Shown here piece by piece: positions 35,063 to 48,902 of a stretch of 64,000 nucleotides of DNA. Position 1 is the stretch's first letter. Each line of letters opens with the position of its first letter. Location: the NCBI GenBank assembly GCA_005656395.1, contig SRSI01000004.1, forward strand, positions 372,001 through 436,000, written 5' to 3'. A program made the position numbers and the translations under genes. This stretch comes from Strongyloides papillosus. Its lineage: Eukaryota; Nematoda; Chromadorea; Rhabditida; Strongyloididae. Below the pieces are notes generated by a model that saw only the letters and a list, made by a program, of their open reading frames with translations, had not been told where the DNA came from and did no database searches.

Positions 35063-38000
35063 TTATTGTATTGAAGGTTCCTTCTTTTTTAATGTATGAT
35101 TATTGTAAGCATATATCAATGCAGCAATTGAATGATATTTATTTCCAACAGCTATTGATAATGCTGTTTGTTCATCCTGAAAATACATTTATTATTTTTA
35201 TAATTTATATGTATAGTATAATTATATTTTATTATAATTTGCATTGTAATTGTATACATATTTCATCTTAACCTTTTTATTTTTTTCCAAACAAAAGCTT
35301 TAAAATAAAGTGGACTTTATGTAAACATTTATAACATCTTTTTGAGAAAAAAAAGTAATTCTTAATCACCATTTAAAATACTTAAGTAAACATTACTGTT
35401 AGACATAAAGCTATTACAATTACTATGGCACTTTCTTTTAGATTTATGTAACTTGTTTAATTAATATTTAACCTCTAAGATTTTTATAAAAGTATATAAA
35501 TAATTGTTATTATAAAATATATAGTTACAGTTTTTATATAATTCACAGATTTTTTATAGTATTTTAAATTTATTTGTTTGTGTCAATCTTTCTACAAATA
35601 AAAAAGATAATATTTCAAGCATATAAATAAAGAAAGTGATAGGTTATTGGTGAAATAAAAATTATTTCACTATGTAGTAGCATTATGTATATTTATAATT
35701 AATTTCAAAGAATCATAAATTCTTTTTTATGTTTATTTAAATATATAATCTTTAATATAAAAAAGAATTGCGCATTATCTTTACGATACTTATTGATTAG
35801 GTATAATTAAATCATTGCATTTTTAAATTTAATTAAAAGTATAACTAATGTAGGTTAACTGAATAAGGGATCACAAATTCGTTTAAAAATTATACTACTA
35901 AGAAGTGTAAATCATATATTTATACTTACACAATCTGTAATTGACGTATCAATATCTGGGTGATCAAGGAGTATTTTAGCTAACTCAACATGTCCATGTT
36001 CTGCAACAACCATCAAAGCAGTTGAACCTTCAAAATCTTGTATATTTACATCAGCACCTAAATCAAGAAGTGCTTTAACAGCAGATTCATTGTTACATGA
36101 TACTGCTAGCATTAGTGCAGTCTGTCCGTGAGATAATGATCGTGCATTAACATTTCCTGATCTAAATAATCTATCAATAATAGAAGCATGGGCCTCATCT
36201 TTTGTTGGAGTTGTTGCTCCAATCATTATAGCACTATAACCAGCTTTATTTGGTTTATCCATCTCACAAACATGTGAATCTAATAAAACACTAACAACAT
36301 CAAATTTTGAATTTGCTATGGCAAAATGTAATGCTGTATTATCATTTTGGTCACATAAATTTACAACAGCTTTCAACAAATCAACTGAAACATCACGAAT
36401 ATATTCTAATAAAATTGCTATAGCTTCAATATCAGTATCTTCTTTTGTTGTTAATCTCATCCATTCATGTTTAACATATTTAATAGCCCAATCAGCTACA
36501 CTTGGTGTAACTGTTGCTGGATTTTCAACAAATTTTAACATTAATCTTAATGCTTCTTGTAACGGGACTTTGACTTCATATTGAATTTTTTCTACAGAGG
36601 TAGAATCTGGTGATTCATCAGGGCTGGAGTCTTCTGAAGTATCAGAAGATTGTGAACCATTGTCATCATCTTCCATTTCTTTTTGTTGAGCTTTCTTAGA
36701 TGATAAATAACGATACCTTCGATCATTATATACATTGCGATCTTTAAAATAACCAAATTTCCTCATCTCTGATGGTAAAGGCATTACACGATCTATTGCT
36801 TCTTCCTCTTCTTCTTTATTTTCGGCTTTACCTGGATTCAAATTTATCCTTGTTATTTTAGGTCTTGGTATAATATTTGGAAAATTTATTGGTATTGGAG
36901 TTAAACCATTCATATAAGAGTTAACTCCTAAACTTGCATCTTTTTTAAGATCAACTTTTCCGGCTAACACAGCTCTTGGATCATGAACAGCACTTGTTGG
37001 AGGGACAACATCACCAGATTCATTTGTATGTTTCTCGGCAATAATAGATAAATCATTTGCATTAGATTTTGTTAGACGAAAACTACGATGTGAATCACCA
37101 CGATGAAATGAATTTACAGATGTATCAGTTAGTAATTTTTTTAATGATTCTGTTTTTTCAGGACTTAGCAACTTTGGAATGTATTTTTTTTCATCCTTCT
37201 CTTTAACTTCTTCATCATTTAAATCATCATTCTCAACATTTATATTATTATTTTTGGATTTATTACTAGTTTTATCGTTTTTCTCTTCCTCTTTCATAAC
37301 ATTTAATTCTTCTTGTTCAAATTCAAGTAATTCAATATCTTTAATATCATTATCACTGTTTTGCTCGAAATAAAAATCGTCACTTATTGAATTTTTTTTA
37401 AATCTGATACACTCAGAATCGGAGTCACTTTCACTAGAGCCTGTTGAAAGACCATTAATACTTAAACTATAATCGGGAGTTGGATTAATGTAAGATAAAT
37501 CTTCATCATCATCATTATGTGTTAATGAAACAATCTCAGCATCTTCCTCCTCTTCATTAGCCATTTCCTCATCTACACTTCTCATTACTTCTGCAACATC
37601 TTTCATTTTTATTGCTTCAATTGCTTTTGACATTGCCAAATCAGCTTCAGCTCTTGCTGCCATCTCGATAGCTTTCATTTTTTCATCTTCATATTCTTGT
37701 TTAGCTTCAATCTCTGCTTTCCTCATTGCAGCTTCAGCAATTTCTTTTTCTAAATTTTCTAATCTACAACTTCGAGATTCAAGGAGATCTAATTGAGATT
37801 TTTTAATGATAAGATAACCTTCTTCTTCTACCTGGATTCCACAACAAACATCCTTAGTAGTAACTTTCATCTCATCTGCTTGTAATGATTTATCAACTTT
37901 TGCAGTTTTATTTTCTGTCTGAGTTCCAATTTCCTTGAGATTTTGTTTAGTTATATAGTTATATTCATTAATTATTTCAGTTTTTATATTTAACATTATA

Positions 38001-39931
38001 TCTTCAATTGGATCAACACCAATCTCACTTTTTTCAATGGTTGTCTTCTCGTCTACATACAAATCATCATCAATCATTGTATCAATATCTCTTTTTTCAA
38101 TTTTGTTTTCTTTAGTAATCTCCCTTTTTTCTACTTCATTGTTCATATTATTTTTATAAAATAAATCTTCTTTCGAAGTACTATTTAAAAGGTTAAACTT
38201 TCGATTGTTTTTATTAATATTGTTATTCTCATTATTTTTATTGATATTATTGTTTTTTAACCAATTCATTTCAACAACTTTTTGATTCGAAATCAGATTA
38301 TTAGACATTCCATCATACTCATTATCATACCTATTTTCTGCATTTTCTTCACCATATCTTTTATCATTATTTTTATGGATATTTAATGTTGGCGAAAATA
38401 TATTTGATTTCATCATCCCACCATATTCAATACTACCAGTATTGTGAAATGTTTTATAAGTATCATGATAGGAGTCAATTGGTGGAGATTTAATACTATT
38501 GACATCTGATGGCTTGTTTGATTTTTTTTCTCTTCGTATTGAAGCAAAGACGTCATCATCAATCAATGATGGACCTGTATATGATTTCGAACCTATATAA
38601 GATTGCAATTGTGGAGCAGTGGAAATTTTTGAAGGACTTGTTGCTAGTTTTTGCGATACATTATTTGATGTATAACTTCGAATATTGGAATTGACATCCT
38701 TTTCTGTCGTTGATGGTGAGGAAGCTGGAAAGTAATGATCCTTCTCATAAACTGTTGATGACATATTTTGAATCGGTATTTTTATATTTCCACTCCTATA
38801 TGCATGTTGCTTAGTTGGTGTTAATGATCTACTTTGTAGTTTTTTTGAAAGAATTGAATCAAAGAATTTTGTTGATGACTTCACAGATGATACTGGTAAA
38901 GGTGGTTTTGAAGCATAAACTTTTTTCATGTCATATGTATTTGTATTTTTTTTAATATTTCGATTTATACCTGGATTTGACTTTGATCTAATTTGAGACA
39001 TTGTTTGAGCGACTGCAGTAAAATAATCTATAAAAAAGTACCATAATAAAGATGTTTATTTAATTCGATTACCTGGTTTTGAATTTGATGATGTTATTTC
39101 TTTTGATGACTCATATCCAGATGAATTCATTCTGCTAGGACTCCTTGTAGTAGATCTAGGATAATTTAAACTATCATTTTTTGCAGTGGGTGAATAGGTG
39201 TACCTTTCACCATAATCACTATGATAACCACTTCTATTAAATGTGTTAGTATTGTAATGTTTTGTTGGCGTTGTTGTAGCTGATCTAAAACTACCATATC
39301 CTGGTTGTATATATGAATTTACTGATCCATTTTTGGAATATATATCACTTTTTAATGATGGTGAGTAAAGGTAATCATAATTTCTTGATATGGGTGATAT
39401 TACGAAACGATCCCTTGGTGAGTGAATGAAGGATGATGAATTTTTACTTATATCTTCTAATGATCGACTATAAATTTTATTTTAATAATTAATAATATTT
39501 TGATGCGTTAAATTAATGTGTTAGTTGAATTTTTACGATAATATGTCATGCAATTAAGAAAAATATTATGATAACAAACCTGTTTGGCGATATACTCAGT
39601 TTATTTGGCCGAGGCACTGAATTATAATTACTCATATTTTCATATGGAGTTGCATAAACTTGATCATTATTATTATTAATATATTTTATTGGTATATCAG
39701 TATAAATAATCTTTTCACCATCATCCTCCACCAACTTATTATAATGATGTCTTTCATAATTAGCTTTTTCTTTTTCCTGAAAAAAGTTTTGTATTATATT
39801 ATTAATTTGACAAAAATAAAACATACTCTTGAGTTTATTCCTTTATTTATACATTCGATAAAATCTACAAAATCTAGATCAATATGATACCCATAGGGAC
39901 AACAACTACAGCCATTTTTATTTTCAGGCAT
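35063..39931 (-). CDS. vab-19: KANK-family protein, VAB-19 orthologue
   Basis: Five exons (39931-39827, 39776-39580, 39467-39073, 39027-35930, 35176-35063) give 1302 residues. Introns are 50, 112, 45 and 753 nt and all phases match. Residues 11-25 are the KN motif (CPYGYHIDLDFVDFI), which binds talin in KANK proteins. A long Ser/Asn-rich linker follows, then an alanine- and glutamate-rich coiled coil around 640-720, acidic low-complexity sequence, a helical lead-in (PLQEALRLMLKF, about 1051), and five ankyrin repeats from about 1124. The last repeat is finished only by the small final exon (DEQTALSIAVGNKY), which is easily missed behind the 753-nt intron. In C. elegans VAB-19 links epidermal attachment structures and actin to muscle and limits basement-membrane invasion. 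Expected location is cortical, in epidermis and other tissues. Confidence 0.9.
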
Positions 39932-42900
39932 TCCAATTAAAGCCAAAGAATATTTTGTAATTTAAATAACACTAAAAATATCACTCAATAAGTCATTTAA
40001 TACTTTGTTAAAAAAGATACTTCGTTAGTATACATATAATACATCAATTAAGGTTATACTAATATTATCAATTAAGAATTTAATGAAAAAAAAGTAAAAT
40101 CAAGGCAATTATTTTATTTAAACATCTCTTTTCACCATTAGGATATATAATAATTAAATTAACTAAAATAATACAACACAAAAAGGCAGTAAGAATATAA
40201 AGAAAAAAACATTTAAGGAAAATTAGAATATAAAGTATCCACAATAAAATAATCAAATGTTACTTACGTTAAAGAGAAATAAAATTTTTAGTGAAATTAT
40301 TTCACACAATTAGAATAATAATTCTATGAAAAGTATAGCTTTATATAAGATATTTAATAATTTATAAAAGAAATGTTGAATTTATATATATATATATACA
40401 TTTGTATAAATGATATCGTAGGTGTGTAATTATCATATACCATTTTCAATATAAAAAATTTAAATTTCAATATCACTGACATTTTGGGTTGATATTTGAT
40501 TGATCACAATTATATAAACTTTTTTATTATAAAAGTTATCTATTTTGTATAAATATATATTAATACATGTTTATCTATTAGAAATACTATTTTATACATG
40601 TTTATTATTATATCTAAGATCATTGGTAATCTCTATATTATCCGTTTTTTATAAATATTTTTAATTAATTTTATTGTAAGAGATAAATAAATAGAAAAGG
40701 ATAATGATACAATTTCGTCATTTTAGAATAATAAAGGAGTTTTAAAAATTCAAGTAGTTTTAGCTTTGGGTCATGTAAAGATATGTATATTATTTGATAA
40801 GGATTTTTATGTATACACTAGTAAAAATGATAGGTTTTGAATACATGAAATAGAAGAATCTATAATGATAATATAAAGTGGTATTTAATTGTTTAAATGG
40901 CTTGTATTACGGATATAAGAATGTATAAATGCAATTTTATACCGTTTCAAAATTTATAACATTCACTTTATTTTTTAACGATTTATAAGACCTTAAATAT
41001 ATAAAGAAGAAAAAAAATGTATATATATATTTAACAATCTAATTGGGTAGAAAACAATTAATCAAGTATATAAAATCAAATGTTATACATTCTAGCACAT
41101 ATACTTTTTAATAATTATAATTAAAATGTTATTATAATAAATATTATTTAAATTACAACTACATATAGTGAAGGTTTTGATACTACATTTTAATAATTTT
41201 TGATTATAAAATATGGAAGAAAAATTTAAAAAGTATTAAGATAATTAATCTTCTTTCTAATTTAAGAATATTATTGTATTTTGTGAAAATTGATAAGTAA
41301 ATATAATATAATAATATTTAAAGTCGTTCAGAATACATATATGTATAATGATAAAATTGTAAATATTTTTATAGTACTGATATTTCTGATTTGTTAAAGT
41401 GCCACAATTATTATTCAAAAGAAAACAGTTACCTTCATTAATTTATTTTACAGTTAAAGGTTAGTGTTATAAAGATAATCATCAAAATGAAAAGGCGATA
41501 AAATTAGGAGTAAAGATATCTTAATGATTCCACGCCATTATTAATATAATGTTATAACTTTTGATTATATATACATTTGATGTATATACATATAGTAAGT
41601 GAATAAAAATTCATATATATATATGTATAAATTTAATCATATATCATCATCTTAACAATAAATTGCCGTAATTATAAAGACAATATATAAATAATGTACA
41701 TAATAGGCCGTCCGTTACCACCAAATATCTCTATAAAACATAAATACGTATCAGTATTAGGAGGAGAGAAAAGAATTAGTTGAAAATTATTTTATCAAAT
41801 CTAATACCATAAATAGGCATAAACTTTAAACATAATATTAACAATTTAATTTTATCTTTTTCGTAATAATGTAGAAAAATAATAAATCATAATAGGTGAA
41901 AAAAGTATACATTTATGTAAAAATTATTTGAAGTAGACACCTTTTGTCATGTTGTAAAGAACATGTCATTTCTGTTTGTACCATGTCGTTTTTATCAGGA
42001 ACAATGAAATATTTTTTTGTCAATGGAATAAATATTATGAAAAGATTGTAAGTCGATTTTTTTCTCTCTTTTCTAAATTGTTAAAACATGTTAAATTAGT
42101 TTTAAAGGAACATTAAATTAGTTGAGTTAACATAAAAAGTAAAATCATATATCCTTTAATGAGATATCTAAAAAATATTTCTCTTTTTAGAACATTTGTC
42201 TTAATTTTATGTGATATGGTCAATAAAAATAATTTGAGTTGTCAGAGCAGTTTAAAAGTTTACAGAGATTGAAGAATTATTGACAATTATACTTAATTAA
42301 TCAAATATTTATTCGATCATTTTTGTGGAATAAAAAAATGAAACATGCATTTTTTTTATTGTTGTTATTAAAAATATTTCTGATGTTAAGGAAAATTTTT
42401 TTTGTTATCGTTAAGTAAACATATTCTTTTTTACATTTTAAAACATTTCGACAAAAACATTTAATTCGAAAATAATTTTTTTATTCATCAATTTCGTATG
42501 AAACATTTCCTGGTGCTGATTTATACTATAAATATTATTTTTGATCAGTGATCATTTAGAAATCTTATGGTATGTTAATTGTTAATATTTCCGTTATAAC
42601 AATATACTAAGATATATTCAAAAAATTGAAAAGAGAAGAATATAAAAAACAAAAATTTTGCATTTCATTTGTGCTGGCATTAATAATCAAATATACAATA
42701 AAAATCTTAATTTAAAACATTAGCACTATAAAAATATTTTAATAAAAATTATATTTTTAACTTTACAAAATCTAAACATTAAATCAATTATGTTTAAAAA
42801 ACTAGAAATCGTTGTATTTTTATATTTAAGATATAACAATAATATAAAAGAATATACAATTATACCAATTTTTATTTAAATCTTTAAAATAACAAAATAT

Positions 42901-43135
42901 TTTTGTTTATGACTTTATTTATTGGCAGAATAAATTAAATACATTATATTTATATATATTATATATTAAATTAATTATAAATTAAAATTACTTTTTTTAT
43001 ATGAATAATTTAAGGCAGTTAAAATAAGTTAACTTTTGTGATTCAAAAATAAAAAAATATATTAATGTTGTTATTTTAACGATAGTACTTATCTATCACA
43101 CAGTTTTTTACATATTGTTTGAGATGTTAATCTAC
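39932..43135. other. intergenic region upstream of vab-19
   Basis: AT-rich with no coding sequence that I can support. It must hold the vab-19 promoter and the chitin synthase 3' flank. A GC-richer patch near 41706-41730 (GGCCGTCCGTTACCACC) and a small CATGTT/AACATG stem near 41950 stand out slightly. Function unknown. Confidence 0.6.
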
Positions 43136-46100
43136 TTAATGTAAATATGAAGATGGTGTAGAGTTAGTAGATCGTTCATGATTAAATTGCGCATTATTTG
43201 AAGCATCTTGTTGTGGGAATATTCGATCAAGACGTTCCAGTCGTCTTTGTGCAGGACCTCTACTATTCCCATGATCATTATCTTGAAGATGTGATACTAA
43301 ACTTCTTTCTTGACGTTTATCTAATGTCCCAAATAACGAATCTCTCCTTTGTTCTAATGCTCTAATTGTTCCTTTCCTCATTGTTAAACGTTTCTCCCTT
43401 CCACTAAATCCAATTGGTTCATCATGCGCACCATCACTTGACAAGGCAAAGAATCGTTTTTTAAATGCTGCATCTAATGTTTCTGTTTTACGTTTCATAA
43501 CAGATTTTCGTGATGATTCTAAATTTTGAACAACTCTCCTTCTACTTATTCCTTTATCTTCTGAAACTGGTTGTTGTTCAACCTCATCGACTCCTTTTAT
43601 CGCTTGTAATTCCCTTGCTATTTCAACAGCATTCTGAACAACTAAGTCATCCTCACTTAATTTATCTAATGGTTTTCTAAAGCAAAACAATTCTGTTGAT
43701 GCAATAATATGTGCGAGAGTACCAAAACGATGCATTAACATTGCAAAGAATTGTATCACTAAAATTGACATGAAGAATATAAGAAAAACAAGTCCAATTG
43801 GTTCAAGTTGAAGTCTTGTGACAACCCATATCTCTTGTCTTGTATCTGTATTACATGGAGTAATTGTATGATTATATTTTGGTCCAAATGGCCATTCAAT
43901 ATGAAGACAATCCTTTTGAAGTTGTAGGACAAGAACAACAATAATAAAAACAACATTTAACATGAAAAATCCGGACACTGATCTATTTCTTAAATCAATT
44001 AAACCTTTATTAACCCGTTCCTGTTCTTTTGGATCAACTGCTAATGGATAAAGATATTTACTAATAACATCATTCCAAAATGACTCCTCTTCCATTTCTA
44101 AAGATTCCCTTTCTGCTCTTCTTAATGATTGTGATGAAAGCCAAGCATCACTATTAGATTGTTTCCATTTTTTATTTCTCATTGCGGCTTGTGATTGACG
44201 TTGAAGGTCTTTGTCATCTTCCTCATCTCCTGGTTCATCATCATCATTTTCATTATATTTAGTAGTATCTTTTCTACTTCCAAAATTACTGCTATTTGTA
44301 GCACCACTCGATTTTTTATCTAAATCGTCTAATTTTTTAGAAATCTCTTGAAGCGTTTCATTCATTTTCCATAATTGTGGATTATTTTCAATTTTACGAG
44401 AATCATAACAGCACATCATTTGACAAATATCTGTACATGTTCCTCTCAAACCTGATTCTTTTTCTTCCTTTGCTTTATTAATTGGATCTTCTCTTGTACC
44501 CCATGTAACGGAATCAACATTACATATTGAATATATAGGTAATAATAGATACATACACGGAATTGATAAAAAGTATAAAATTCCGGGAATAACACAATCA
44601 AATTCAAGTGGATGGAGGATAGCAGCTGTTGTGATTGATCCTATTACAAAAAATAAGAAAATTGAATGTGGAGACATAATTCCATCTTTTTGAATTTGCA
44701 ATGATGTTCCTACTACCACAGCTGTCATTAACATCGCAAAAAGAGCTCCTATTATCTCTGCTAATAATAATTGTTTTTGCTGAGGCAATGTTAGACAGGC
44801 AATAGAAAAAAGTCCAACAGGTATAGCAACGACAATAAATGCTATTGCCATATCAATGTTAAATGAAATAGAGATAGCTCCAACAACCATCAAAAAAATT
44901 GATCCGGGTCCAAGAATTGAAGAAACAAGCATAATACATTGATAAATTATATACCATATTGAAATTGATTCATTAACTGAGACAACATTTTTATAATCCT
45001 TTAGTAAATCAAATATATTAGCAATAGTTGAAGGTATCCATCGACGTCTTTGATTAAAAAATTCAGCAAAACCTTCAGGAGCAAATGTTAAAGCATCAGA
45101 GGCTGCACAATACTCAACACGATACCCTCTTTGAAGTAATAATGTACACAACCAACGATCTTCACCTTGATCATATTGAATATAATCTAAAGGATTTTCT
45201 GATTTTGAAGCATACTTTCTTGTTACATTATCATCCATTAAAGCGTATGAACGGAAAAGTGAAAAACATCCTGGTGAACATAATACACAACCAATCATAT
45301 GCTCTGTTGCTTTTTGTAACCAGTGGCCTACAGCATATTCGAATTTTTGATACCATATCATTAAGCCAGAACCACGAGGATGAATACGACCACATGCTGC
45401 ACCAAGACGCCTATTTTTACGCATCAAATCAACAAGAAGATGTACACATTGTGGTGTAAAATCAACATCACCATCTAATGTAAGAATAAATGTATTCTCT
45501 GAAATAATTTCTTTTCTTCCTTGATCTTCAACTTTCATCATAAGTCTATATCCTAAAAGATAATAGAGGTACATAACTTGACTCCAACGTTTACGATGTC
45601 TAATTTTATTGTTGTCTTTTAAATGTACTAAAAGTCTATTTTTTCCTGGTAATGTATATGTAATTCTTCCTCCATATGGTGTTGATGTCTTTTTAGGTGC
45701 ACGTAATCTCATTTGTGTTTGATGAACAGCGCTTGCAGCTTCATCCATTTTTTCAATTAAATTATTAACGTATTTATTTAATATAGGTTCACCATAGTCA
45801 TTTTCATCAAATGCATTGTCAAAAAATATATGTGCTTCAAATTCGTAGTAATCAGGATCAATAACTTTTAGATATTTCTGTGCATTTCTTCTAGCGCTTT
45901 GATCTTCATCTAGACGAAAGATTGATTTTAACATACATGTCATTTCCAGTGGACTTTCATGCCACATCGTAGCACATGCATATATTTTTGTTATGGCATC
46001 TGCTGCACTTGCTGTCTCTCTTATCAATCCGGATTCCAATTTTGAAGATGAAGTACTGTATACACTAGGTGGTGGTTTAGGTGGTCCAAAGCCTGTAATT

Positions 46101-48902
46101 GTTTCATATGTCTGATTACTATCTTCACCATCCAATTCAAGATCCTAAAAAATGTAAGTATCATTTATTTTTTTATTGAAAGTGGTAATATAATATCAAA
46201 ATATTTTATCCATTTTATTGTAAGAGGATTATAAAGTAATATTTTTAACACTTTAAACTTTCTAATAATAAAAGTATCTTATTTAAATATTAAAATACTT
46301 AACTTATATAATTTTAAACTTGAAAATAATAGGCTTTTAAAAATTGTCATTATCCTAAACAATTAGTGATTATACAAAGCATCTATACATAATCTAACAA
46401 TTTTAACGGTCATTTCTCTCTTCTTTTAACAAATAATGAAGCCCCGAAGTATTGTTAATATCAACACATTCTAAATAACTTCATTCTATACACCTCATTT
46501 AAAAAGTAATTATTTTTAAATTTGTTAAGTAAATACAAATATGGAATACTGTTACTAGTTTGTTACTGCAATATTATCTTTGAAGAATAGAATAAATATA
46601 TAATTATTGTTGAAAATTTATAAGAAGTTAAAAACTATTAAATGTTAATGTACTAGAATTATAAGTTATTAATAATCTTTTTGAAAAAACTTAAATTTTA
46701 CTTTTAATTACTGTTATGAAGTCTATTTAACTACATTAGAGTATTGAAAGATAAACATCCATTAAAGTTGTATAGAACTAAGAAATTTGTAAGATAAAAA
46801 GAATTTTGTTAATTAAATATAAAGGGTAATTAAAGTATAGAGTACAATAGAAATGTACTTTGGATAACTTAATAAATCAAATAATATCAAATAAACATAC
46901 CTCTGTCCTTATTTTTGCTTTATCATCACGACGACGATTTAAAGCCAATGCTTGGTCAACAAACGCGGCTGATAAATGTGAATTTATGAATAATTTTTCA
47001 GTTTTTGCAAGCCTTTCGTGTTTTGGATTCCATAAATGAATAGTTACCCATACTTGGGAACCTAACCAACAAAGCCAAATCCATGTTTGTGGTTGGAGCC
47101 AAAATTCAATGTCAAATGCTGATATAGGTTCATCATGACATTTCCAGAATAATTCTTTTGCTATAATATTAGACATATGACATGAATTTTCGTATCTTTT
47201 TTTACATGTTGTTGATAAGAATAATATAGTAGCTGGGACAGATAAAGCTGTTGGTAAAGCAAAACCCATACGTTGCATCATTACTTTACAAGCAAATTTA
47301 GAGCTGTGATAGAATATAACAACAGATGAAATTTGTATTAAAGCAACCCATAATGCATCATACTGACTTGTATATAAATTTAATTGAACAAAATTATCAT
47401 AAATAAGGTATGGTGTAAATTCTTCTTCCTCCTCAGGTTCGGATGCTAATTTATCATTTATATGAACACGACGTTTAACTCTTTTAAGCGTTTCTTTAAT
47501 TTCTTTATTCTCAGAAGTTGTATCAAATTCACCATCAATTGGTTCACCTTTTGGTTTTAATGTTGCAAATACAGTTTTCATTGTTGTTACTTCTTCTTGA
47601 TCAAAATTATTCATCTCATCATCTTCCTCATTATTACCATGTGAATTTGTTGAGAAATCATCAGGATTATCCATACCTCTAATTAAATTTTCCATACGAT
47701 TATGAAATTTTTGTATTTGTGTTTCATTCATATTGTATGCTGTTATAGTAATAATTTTCTCACCAAAAGGATCTTTTTGCATTATATCTTTTGTTTCCAT
47801 TTTTGATTGTAAAAACATGAACATACATAAAATATATATACCACATTTCCATAATGAAACAACAACATATGTTTTAGATCTTTTTTCTGTTAATTTTGAG
47901 GCAAATTGTGCAAGTGATCTCATTGGTGGTAACATAGAATCTGTATGAACAAAGTTTTGCCACCATCCAAGTGAAATCATGCATAACGTAACTGAAATAA
48001 TTAGTGCTTTACTTCCAACATCAGGAACTAAAACTGGCCAAGCCCAAAATCCAGAACTTTGAATTGCAATAGCACAACCATCTATTATAACAAGAACCAT
48101 TGTCAATTTGTATGCTTTTCTTGATAGGACAGCTAAAATTGATGGAATTAAACATAGAGCATTTGAAAACATAACACTTGTTTCAACAGGAAATTCAGGG
48201 AAGATATAAAAAACTAATATACCCATTCCTACCGCATGAATAGATTCAATAAATAGTACAACAAAAAATTGAAGCATAGTTGGTCTTTTAACATTTCTAA
48301 ATAATGTTCTATGGAAAGATCTTATAAAACACAATAGTTCAGGTGCACATAATGACAATAAAACTGCCCAAATCCATTTTGAAACATGTTTCGTTGAAAT
48401 AAAAACAGATGTTTGAGATCCTTCTAAAAAATATATTTATATTAATAATGATAGCAAAAAATTACAACAAACCTGGTATGATATCACGACAAATGCTCAT
48501 ATTTTTACCAGCAAAACCAATAGCAGAAGTCATCAGAAGGAAACTACTTTTTGCTACAACAGCACTTCCAAGTGTTAGAAAAAATAATATAAAAAATGTA
48601 GCAATTTTTAGAGCCTGTAAACTCATTTCATGCCAAAATCCTTTACCTTTACGATCGGGAGGTGGCGGTAGTAATCGAAAAATATCCCATGCTTTATTTT
48701 CACTTGCTATAGAGATATTCTCTTCTCCATTAATATGTCCATCATATGATGTTTTACGAGATTGATACTTATGGAAATACTGATCACTACTATTGTGATC
48801 TGAAGGATGAAGCTGTGGAACACCATAGACATGCTCTGATGGATTTTCCCCTCTTCTATCGATGTCTATATATCCAGATTCAGCTCGATTATAACCTGCC
48901 AT
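43136..48902 (-). CDS. chs: chitin synthase (class similar to insect CHS)
   Basis: Three exons (48902-48473, 48423-46901, 46144-43136; introns 49 and 756 nt) give 1653 residues. The N-terminal half carries many membrane spans. The glycosyltransferase-2 core holds TLDGDVDF (res 873-880), GEDRW (to 982) and QRRRW (1016-1020), the catalytic set for processive beta-1,4-GlcNAc transfer from UDP-GlcNAc. C-terminal spans follow, with WGTRE (1199-1203), a motif typical of animal chitin synthases. A coiled coil (LWKMNETLQEISKKLDDL) lies after it. The C-tail is basic and probably cytosolic. Nematodes have two such enzymes, one for eggshell (chs-1) and one for pharynx lining (chs-2). I cannot decide which this is. 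An acidic linker (EPEEEEEFTP) sits between the first span clusters. All key residues are intact. Confidence 0.92.
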